A stretch of 64,000 nt of DNA from an uncultured Pseudomonadota bacterium (GTDB lineage Bacteria > Pseudomonadota > Alphaproteobacteria > RF32 > CAG-239), in contig CABUUO010000002.1 in assembly GCA_902494875.1 (NCBI GenBank), forward strand, positions 1-64,000, written 5' to 3'. This document shows positions 1-7,400 of this stretch, one piece after another (position 1 is the first letter of the stretch; each line of letters begins with the position of its first letter). The notes beneath the pieces are model-generated. The model searched no databases and was not told the DNA's origin. It saw only the letters and a program-made list of their open reading frames with translations. Made by a program: the position numbers and the translations under genes.

Positions 1-627
1 ACTGCTCCGGTTGAAGCCCAAAGCGGCGACGAAAACGACGGCGACTGGGAGTGGGAATACGAAGAAGTCGAGGACGACACGGCTGACGCAACCGCTGCTC
101 CGGTTGAAGCCCAAAGCGGCGACGAAAACGATGGCGACTGGGAATGGGAATACGAAGAAGTCGAGGACTATGAACACTCTGAAAGCGAGGGCGTTCAAAC
201 TGCCGACGTTTCCGAAAATACCGGCGACACTTTCGCGGACGCAACATCGTTCCAATCCGCAGAAACATCTGATGAAAACGCATCACAACCATTTTCAACG
301 ACGGACGAAAAGACATTTGATGCAGAAGAAACACCGCTTACCGATGATTTTGACCTCAGCCATCTTCACTATCAGGAAGAGCAAAAGACGCAACAGAATC
401 AAGATCCGTACGGCGCTGTCGAAACCGGTGATGACTTTGACCTTGGACTGAACTCGCTGCAAAGCAGAAGCCTCTATTTTCAGCAGGACGTCGTTTCTGA
501 GCATTCTGATATCAAACCTCAGAAAGCAGCTGCTCAGGAACAGGAAGAAGATATTGTCATGCCAGGACTGAATGACGATGAAAACTCAAATGAACCTTAT
601 AAGTTAAATAGTGATTTAAAACCGTAA
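1..627 (+). CDS. C-terminal part of an acidic repeat protein (5' end outside window)
   Basis: The frame is open from base 1 to a TAA at 625-627 (208 residues visible); no start lies in the window. The visible part is extremely acidic and rich in Asp, Glu, Ser and Gln. It opens with two near-identical 31-residue units (93-nt period, bases 4 and 97) whose core reads SGDENDGDWEWEYEEVED. The rest is low-complexity with scattered aromatic residues and no membrane segment. The next gene starts 61 bp downstream on the same strand, so it may head or belong to the operon that runs to 3420. No family is recognised. The composition suggests a disordered, possibly exported or binding protein, which is inference only. 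Confidence 0.75.
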   Translation, partial: TAPVEAQSGDENDGDWEWEYEEVEDDTADATAAPVEAQSGDENDGDWEWEYEEVEDYEHSESEGVQTADVSENTGDTFADATSFQSAETSDENASQPFSTTDEKTFDAEETPLTDDFDLSHLHYQEEQKTQQNQDPYGAVETGDDFDLGLNSLQSRSLYFQQDVVSEHSDIKPQKAAAQEQEEDIVMPGLNDDENSNEPYKLNSDLKP

Positions 628-688
628 AATAATAATTTACAAAGAGGTTCGGCTACACTAAATTAGAAGCATAATTAAGGAGCTGATA

Positions 689-1423
689 ATGGACGAACAA
701 CAAACGCCGGGAAATGCCGTGCAGGTATCCAAGGAAACCCTCTGGTATCTGGATAACTATATTTTGCTGAAAGACTATCTGGACCGGACAATTTCACGGA
801 TTGCCGCAAGATGTATCCGTCAAAACAATATTGCCATGGAGGAATATCCTTTTTACGGTTATATTCTCGACGTTTTGGAAGAAATAAGCGAAACCGGCGA
901 CTTTATTCTGGCTCATAAGGAACTTTATCCGTTGGTTGAGAAAAAGATTCAGGGCGGAATGAACGCCTTTAGAAAAAACCTCGGCGAATATAAACAGGAA
1001 CTGCGCAACAACTCCACGCCCGAAATGATTAAACAGGATACTAACCAGGAGTTGGAACAAATGAAAGAGGCGCTCGGCATGGTTGACAAATCGGAAGATC
1101 CGACCGTCGGCGCAGGTATGAGTATGGACGAAGTGATTGAAAAACTCATGAACAAACAAAATCTGGAAGCAGATCCGGACAGTTCTCTGGCGCAGACTCA
1201 GGCGGCAAGACAACAGCAACAGGTCAACGCTTCCCGTCCTCAGCCTCAAGCCGGTGCGCCCAGACCGGCGCCACAGCCACAAGTTCAGTCCGCACCGCAA
1301 AACCCGGCTGCACAGCAAACGGTACCGGGACAGCCCAGAATTATTAAAAAGATCGTAAAAATCGTTAAACCGGCCGCAGCTCCGGCGGCTCAGGCCGTAC
1401 CCAACAAGGTGACAGAAGAATGA
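689..1423 (+). CDS. Unknown cytosolic protein with Pro/Gln-rich tail, first complete gene of the left operon
   Basis: A 244-residue protein with no signal peptide or membrane segment. Residues 1-125 look alpha-helical and globular. Residues 150-215 are a Gln/Pro/Ala linker, and the protein ends in a short basic stretch (RIIKKIVKIVKP) followed by Ala/Pro. The start is set by the Shine-Dalgarno sequence AAGGAG about seven bases upstream of the ATG. Its stop overlaps the start of the following lipoprotein gene (ATGA), so the two are probably translationally coupled. I do not recognise the family. Position next to a secretin-like lipoprotein and a single-pass membrane protein suggests a cytoplasmic accessory of the secretion or pilus apparatus, which is inference. 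Confidence 0.8.
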   Translation: MDEQQTPGNAVQVSKETLWYLDNYILLKDYLDRTISRIAARCIRQNNIAMEEYPFYGYILDVLEEISETGDFILAHKELYPLVEKKIQGGMNAFRKNLGEYKQELRNNSTPEMIKQDTNQELEQMKEALGMVDKSEDPTVGAGMSMDEVIEKLMNKQNLEADPDSSLAQTQAARQQQQVNASRPQPQAGAPRPAPQPQVQSAPQNPAAQQTVPGQPRIIKKIVKIVKPAAAPAAQAVPNKVTEE

Positions 1424-2688
1424 GTGCCAACCAACTGATAAAATTCTGCCTTTTGGCCGTCTGCAGCCTGTTTATCGGCGGCTGTCAGAATGAACCGGCC
1501 AAACCGCAGCAGGTTATTGACTTTAAGAAATCCGGCATTGAAGCAAAAATTGTTATTCCGCAGGATCCGAACATTATCCGCACGCCCAAAGGCGCCAGCT
1601 CCTTTGATCTGGAAACGCCGCTGCGTTGTTCGGTAAACTGGCAGACGCAGCAGATGATTACGACCATTCCATATAACATCAAAGCCTTTAATCTGGTCAA
1701 GAACGGAAGCAATGACATGTTGCCGCGCTTTGAAGTGACCGGTTTTTCATTTGAAACAATGCCGGCTGAAAAAGCTCTGCGCAAACTAACTAAGGAAGCC
1801 GGCATCAAACTGATTGCCAAAGATGCTCCTTATGCAAGCATTTCCGCCGAAAATCTGCGCGGCGAATTATCAGAGGTCATTCAGATGATTGCCGATGCCG
1901 CCGAGATATATTATTCTTACGACGCTCACAACAAGACTCTGCGTATCAGCCGCAAAGCAAACTTCAGCCTTTATGTCCCGAAATCACGGCCTATTTTGCT
2001 GGCGCTGCTGGACGTGCTCAGAGGTTCGGGCATTACGGACATAACTTCGGACTGGGATGACTATTCGATTACGTTTGACGCAGATTTTGAACTTAAAAAC
2101 AAAATTCTCAGCCTGATCGGCTATTTTGAAGAAAACCCGCTGCTGATTGCCTTTGACGTTTATGTCATGAAAGTTTATCCGTATGGCGCGCAGAAAGACA
2201 TTCAATGGCAAAATTTGCTCAGCACATTTGATTACGGAACCATTAAAACCGCCAAGACCGGCGTTCTGGGACGGGTTTTGACCACTTCGGACGAATTGAA
2301 CATCGCTAGCCTGAATGCCTTTTTGAGCAGGCAGGGAAAAGTCGAACCGGTCGCTCAGGGCAAATTTGTGGTGCCTAACCTGTGGTATGCACGGTTTGAC
2401 GTCGGCAAATGCGGCCAAAGAAACAGTATTGACGCCAACCTTTCCATTTTGGCCAAGGCTTCAATTGAACAAAACAACAAAATCTTTTCCAATGTAACGC
2501 TGGAATCGACCAACGGCGAGATAACGCAGTTTAACATTCGCAGCCAATTGGGAGAAAATTTCCTGATTATTGGTATTCCCAATGAAATTTTCGGTGCCAA
2601 AGGAAAAGATTCGCAAACGATAGTCTTTATGGTACCAAGAATAATCAGAACCTTGAAAACGTCAAAACACTTACAAAATAAGATATAA
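1420..2688 (+). CDS. Secretin-like outer-membrane lipoprotein
   Basis: A 422-residue protein with a lipoprotein signal peptide: hydrophobic segment at residues 8-20 and lipobox FIGGC, Cys at about 22. Residues about 110-180 resemble the N0/STN-type domain of secretins (a two-helix, beta-sheet pattern around KALRKLTKEAGIKL and SEVIQMIADAAEIYYSYD). The end (TIVFMVPRIIR) has the position and pattern of the last beta strand of secretins. The central part is shorter than in the PilN secretin at 32849, so it may be a diverged or partial secretin. It overlaps the preceding gene by ATGA and is followed 21 bp later by a single-pass membrane protein. A secretin-family role at the outer membrane is inferred from pattern only; pore formation is uncertain. 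Confidence 0.7.
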   Translation: MSANQLIKFCLLAVCSLFIGGCQNEPAKPQQVIDFKKSGIEAKIVIPQDPNIIRTPKGASSFDLETPLRCSVNWQTQQMITTIPYNIKAFNLVKNGSNDMLPRFEVTGFSFETMPAEKALRKLTKEAGIKLIAKDAPYASISAENLRGELSEVIQMIADAAEIYYSYDAHNKTLRISRKANFSLYVPKSRPILLALLDVLRGSGITDITSDWDDYSITFDADFELKNKILSLIGYFEENPLLIAFDVYVMKVYPYGAQKDIQWQNLLSTFDYGTIKTAKTGVLGRVLTTSDELNIASLNAFLSRQGKVEPVAQGKFVVPNLWYARFDVGKCGQRNSIDANLSILAKASIEQNNKIFSNVTLESTNGEITQFNIRSQLGENFLIIGIPNEIFGAKGKDSQTIVFMVPRIIRTLKTSKHLQNKI

Positions 2689-2709
2689 CATCTGGTAAGG
2701 AAAAAGAAA

Positions 2710-3420
2710 ATGAATGATATTAATACGCAAAATCCGAATATGACGGGCGAACCGAACCGGCGGCTGAAAAAGGTTAAACGCCCGGTCAAACGCCTTGTTC
2801 CTCAAGGACAGGGCACGCCGGTATCACCGCGCCCGCAAGGACAGCCACAAAATCCGCGGCCGCAGGAGATTGACGCGTTTAATTTAGATTCTTTCATCAA
2901 CGAAGACGCTAATCTGCCGACCGTTTCTAATCAGGAAGATTATTTTAACGACGGCGGCAATTATCAGCCGCAACGCGCATCGCAGCAGCAAATGCGCTTT
3001 ATTGAAGAAGAAGACCTGATTAACGAACAGCCGCAGAACACCGGAATATTCGGCTCTGACATGATTGCCAAAAAAATTGCCATTGCCATCGGCGTCGGCG
3101 CGTTTCTTATCGGCATGATTGCTGCCAAATTGATGTTCAGCGAACAAAAAATCGTCCGCGACGGCTTGCAGGGCGTAGTAGTTAATGCAGAAGTGCCAAG
3201 AGGACGAGCCAGATGCGGCGTGGCCGAAAAAACGCAAGGTTGCGTTCTCTATATCATGAATCCTCAACGCCAAGAATTAAGCGCCAGCGACTTTTATGAC
3301 CTGGCATCACAGTTGACGGGGCGGCAACGGTTTGTGATTGAAACCGGAAATATGCGCTATTCCAACACAAAAATCAAACCCGGCGAAATTGCCCAATTTA
3401 ACATTCCGCCATTGCAGTAA
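2710..3420 (+). CDS. Single-pass inner-membrane protein with disordered cytosolic arm
   Basis: A 236-residue protein. Residues 1-115 are Pro/Gln/Asn-rich with a basic patch at the start (RRLKKVKRPVKRLVP) and acidic stretches. One transmembrane helix lies near residues 118-140 (IAIAIGVGAFLIGMIAAKLM), leaving a periplasmic domain of about 95 residues with two Cys (RCGVAEKTQGC) that could form a disulfide. A Shine-Dalgarno AAGGAA precedes the ATG. It is the last gene of the left plus-strand operon and ends at a bidirectional terminator shared with virB11. The topology resembles bitopic linkers such as PilP or DotF, but no sequence family is recognised. Confidence 0.75.
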   Translation: MNDINTQNPNMTGEPNRRLKKVKRPVKRLVPQGQGTPVSPRPQGQPQNPRPQEIDAFNLDSFINEDANLPTVSNQEDYFNDGGNYQPQRASQQQMRFIEEEDLINEQPQNTGIFGSDMIAKKIAIAIGVGAFLIGMIAAKLMFSEQKIVRDGLQGVVVNAEVPRGRARCGVAEKTQGCVLYIMNPQRQELSASDFYDLASQLTGRQRFVIETGNMRYSNTKIKPGEIAQFNIPPLQ

Positions 3421-3438
3421 TATGTTATACCGTTCAAA

Positions 3439-3473
3439 CAAAAGCCTCCGAAGCAAGCTTCCGGAGGCTTTTG
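3439..3473. terminator. Bidirectional rho-independent terminator between convergent operons
   Basis: A long GC-rich hairpin (CAAAAGCCTCCG paired with CGGAGGCTTTTG) is flanked by A-rich and T-rich tracts on both sides. It lies between the stop of the plus-strand operon at 3420 and the virB11 stop at 3508, so it can end both transcripts. Confidence 0.9.
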
Positions 3474-3507
3474 TTTAATCGGAAATCCCTCTTTAGAAGG
3501 CTTGGGA

Positions 3508-4476
3508 CTAGGTCACTTCCGTAACCGCACGCAGGTTGCCGTCACGGTTAATCTGCACAACGCGCAGTTTCTTTTTCATTTCCTGAATGGTTTTATTACG
3601 ATCAATGGTCGGCGACGCGTGCATAATACGATCAACGAACGCATTGTAAGCCGCCTCCGAACTTTCGGCGTGGATAGTGGCCAGACAGTTGTCGTGTCCA
3701 GAGCCCATCAACTCCCAAATGGCACTGGCATTACTGGTGGATATCTCTCCGCCGATAATGGCATCCGGCGTAAAACGAACCACCAAGTCGATAACCTTGC
3801 CGTAAGTCAACTGGTTGGTCTGCTCGGTACGGGACAAAGTGATGTGGACTCGGTTGGGATGCGGCACAATCAACTCGCGTGTATCTTCAATGGTCAGGAT
3901 ACGTTTGTGAATATCCAGAATTTTCAGCAGGTTGTTCAGAAAAGTGGTTTTACCTGTCGCGGTAGCACCCGAAACCAAAATATGGTCACCGCGTTTGATA
4001 CTGAGCAGAAGCTTTTCATAGGGATCATCAGGATCCTTAATCTGCTTCAAAACGTTAATCTGGTGCAGTTTGGCGCCCTGCGACAAACCATAGTCACCGA
4101 GACCGAAAGCAACATCGTCGCTGTGAATACGAATGGTCAGCGCCACGCCGCCGGTCAAGTCATCCTGGTCATACATTACATTTTTGCCGGCAATAGCGGA
4201 GAAACGGTGTTCTCCGGGGATGGTGGCATATACTACCGGCGTGCCGGCCACCGGATCAAACGGCAGTTCGTAGGTATTGGCAATAATATAAAGCAAGTCA
4301 ACCAGATATTCCTTGCTGAGTTTTTCGTCTTTGTACATAACCCAGGGATAAGCCCTTTTTCCGCGCAGACGCAGCCATATCTGGCCAGAACGGTTAATGG
4401 CCACCTCTTCGATATTTTCCTGATTATACCAGTATGACAGAGGTCTTAAAACCGACTCTAATACAGCAAAACTCAT
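3508..4476 (-). CDS. virB11: VirB11-type T4SS traffic ATPase
   Basis: A 322-residue hexameric ATPase of the VirB11/GspE family, cytosolic at the base of the T4SS channel. The N-terminal domain (residues 1-150) is followed by a Walker A motif GATATGKTT near 169-177, an Asp box TIEDTREL, the Walker B-like IIGGEIS, and a His box with CLATIHAES. Length and order match VirB11 rather than the larger GspE or PilB ATPases. The Gly-Ala-Thr-Ala form of the P-loop is typical of VirB11 proteins. A strong Shine-Dalgarno (GAGGAGGG) precedes the ATG and the gene starts 11 bp after the VirB10 gene, as the last gene of the T4SS operon. It probably powers pilus assembly or substrate transfer with VirB4. Confidence 0.95.
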   Translation of the reverse strand: MSFAVLESVLRPLSYWYNQENIEEVAINRSGQIWLRLRGKRAYPWVMYKDEKLSKEYLVDLLYIIANTYELPFDPVAGTPVVYATIPGEHRFSAIAGKNVMYDQDDLTGGVALTIRIHSDDVAFGLGDYGLSQGAKLHQINVLKQIKDPDDPYEKLLLSIKRGDHILVSGATATGKTTFLNNLLKILDIHKRILTIEDTRELIVPHPNRVHITLSRTEQTNQLTYGKVIDLVVRFTPDAIIGGEISTSNASAIWELMGSGHDNCLATIHAESSEAAYNAFVDRIMHASPTIDRNKTIQEMKKKLRVVQINRDGNLRAVTEVT

Positions 4477-4487
4477 TTATCCCTCCT

Positions 4488-7400
4488 CTAAAACAGCTGG
4501 GGTACGGATTCATCAGCCGCAGTTGAAGACGACGACGAACCGCTGTTATACTTTGTACCGCTGCCCGACGTTGAACCTCCTCGGGAAGAACTTCCCGAAG
4601 AAGACGGCGGCGGAGGCGGAACGACAATCGGCTTGGGCGTCGTTTTCTTCGGCGGCTGAGAAGCAATCAGCGGCGTGGCGGCCTGCGCGGCTTCCGCAGA
4701 ATTGTCCGTTTCATAACTTACCTGTGAATTACTGGCGGCACCGGAAGTTGATACGCCGGAACCGGTTCCGGTTCCTTTACCGGTACCATCATCTTTCAAA
4801 CGGGCCGGATCATCAATCAGGACATTCGGACGCTGCATATTGGCCGATTCATCGCCATCGTTGTCCACATTGCGAATCCATAGATCTACCTGCGGGAAAA
4901 CGATAATTCGGGTACCGGCCGGGACATAAGCCATAGCCTGAATATCAGATTTATCCTGCAAAATCTGTTCAAACAATTGATTCATCTGGTCTAAGAAGTT
5001 TTGACGCGCATCATTGGCGGCTTCCTGCTTGGAACTCTGAACCTCACCAGACGTTTCGCTGTCATCGGCCATAACGTAAGCCATCGCGTTGGTCAGAACC
5101 GAAGTCAAAACCGGCATTGAATATTTCTTGAACAACTGCTTGTCTATATAACCCAAAGCACCGCCCCGCCCCTGAGCATCCGCCGTCAAACCGTCAAAGA
5201 CAAAGATTGAACCGTCGGGACGAATCAGCCGCTGCCACGAAATATTGACCTTTGCCGCTTCGGAAGACGCTTCCGACGTCGGCGCCAAGCCACCCAGCGT
5301 ACCCAAAATACGGCTGCCGGCCGGAATGAGGATATTGCGCCCCTCCTCGGCATAGACATTGCGCTCGACAATGGCTGTTACCGGCGTCGGGTTGTTTGAA
5401 TCTATCGAACGCGCCAAAACTGCCGGAATCGGTTTATCGGCCAGAATCATCTCGCTCATGTCAACACGCCAGGAAGAAAGCGTTTTTTGAATGCCCTGTT
5501 CCGTCCAGTCTTTCTGCATCCCGTCAAAAGCTTCTTTGCGGATGTTGGAACTGATTTTACCGACTTGCATATTCTGGCGGCGCTCGCCTTGCGCAACAGC
5601 CAAAGCGGCACTGCGCTGCGGATCATATCTTTCGCCGGGACCATAACCGCCGCCGGGACCAAGATTGTCGCCGGGACCGACGCCGGTACCATAGGCAGCC
5701 CCCTGACCAAAGGTTCCGGCCGGCACAAAAATCTCGCCGCCGGCAGGTTTTTTAATTTCCTCAATGCCTATCAGAGTTCCATTATCATCCATAATTAAAC
5801 CATCGGGCATTTTCTGACCGATAACATTACCTTTTTTATCAATTACGGAACCATCATCCATAATGTCTCCCAGATAGCTGCCATCCGGCGTCAGGGCAAT
5901 ATTCAAAGACTTGCGGTATTTGTTATTCACATCCACTTTGGAGCCGCCGGGCACGCCGATGGCAGGAATTTCTCCGGCAGGGCGGCGCGGGCGGGAGAGG
6001 TCAACTTTTTCATACCAGTCCTTGCCAATGCCTCCGATAATGTTGTTATTGGCATTGGTTACGCTTCCGTCATCATTGAGTTTGCCAATGGTTTTGCCAT
6101 TGACGTCCGCGACCGAACCATCTGCCTGAAGACGACCGACCAAGTTACCGTTTTCATCAAAAACCCGACCATCCGAAAACATTTTTCCCAGCAGTTTGCC
6201 CAGTTTGTTTACGGCGCGGCCGGCAGCATCGATAAAGCCGATTTCCTTACCCTTAAAATCGACGATTTTGTTATCGTTGTTAACGTGTCCGATGATTTTA
6301 CCGTCGTCGTCGCGAACGGCGCGGTTGTCATCCAAAATTCCGACCACCTTGCCTGTATTGTTTACAATATTGCCGTTTTCATCTTTTGAGGCGATTACCT
6401 TGCCAGAAGCATCAACAACATTATTATCATCCTGCAGACGACCTATAATCTTACCGTCTTCATCGACCACATTGCGGCTGTCAGCCTGATAACCAATAAT
6501 ATCTCCCGAAGAATTGCGCAGAAAACCGCTGGCATCGATACTGCCGAGCGGATTGCCGTTTTGGTCGATAACGCGACCATCGGCAAGCTTCCTGCCGATA
6601 ATATTGCCATCTTTGTCTACGACATTGTCCGGATTGACGTTCCGGCCTACCATTTCTCTGACTTTGTCCATACTGCCCAACGGTTTGCCGTTCATATCCA
6701 CGGCGTTGCCGTTTTCATCAACACGACCAATCACTTTACCCTGCGCGTCAACGATATTGCCGTTTTCATCAACATACCCGATGATATTGCCATCGGCATC
6801 ACGAACCACAGTCCTTTCTTTAAAAATATTGCCTTTGGAATCCTGAACACCGACAATATTGCCGTTCTTATCAAGCACATTGCCGTTTTCATCGACTGAT
6901 CCCAAAATTCGTCCGTCGGCAGTAACAGCCAAATCCCGGCTTTCACCCTCCGTACTGACAACCGTGTTGACACGGCTGTAATACTGCAGAGGTTTAGCCA
7001 CCGCAATTACGGCTCCGCTCTTGTCATTAATGGCGCCGGCACTGCCCAGTTTGCCGACCACTTCGCCGGAAGAAGAACGCACTTCGCCGTTTAAGCCCAG
7101 TTCGCCCAGAACGATATTTGCATGATCGCGGATGTTAAAGTCCCGGTTACCGCGAGCAATAACCGTATCATCGGCAGAAACGACAAAACCCCGCTGCAAT
7201 TTACCGAGACTGCGGTTATTGAAGCTTTTGACCTCGCCGTCTTTGCCAATAATACCGACAGCATTGAAATCATTGTCATAGACATAAAAGTCATACAAAG
7301 CATACCCGATTTTACGCGAACCGCTGACAACGGTTCCGTCAAACAAAACCCTGCCGAGATTTTCGGAACCGTCACCCTTGACAGATCCGTCGGCCGCGAC

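Noticed and set aside
3502..4437. Plus-strand frame of 311 codons opposite virB11
   Set aside because: It mirrors a clear ATPase gene on the other strand, has no family motif and no ribosome site.
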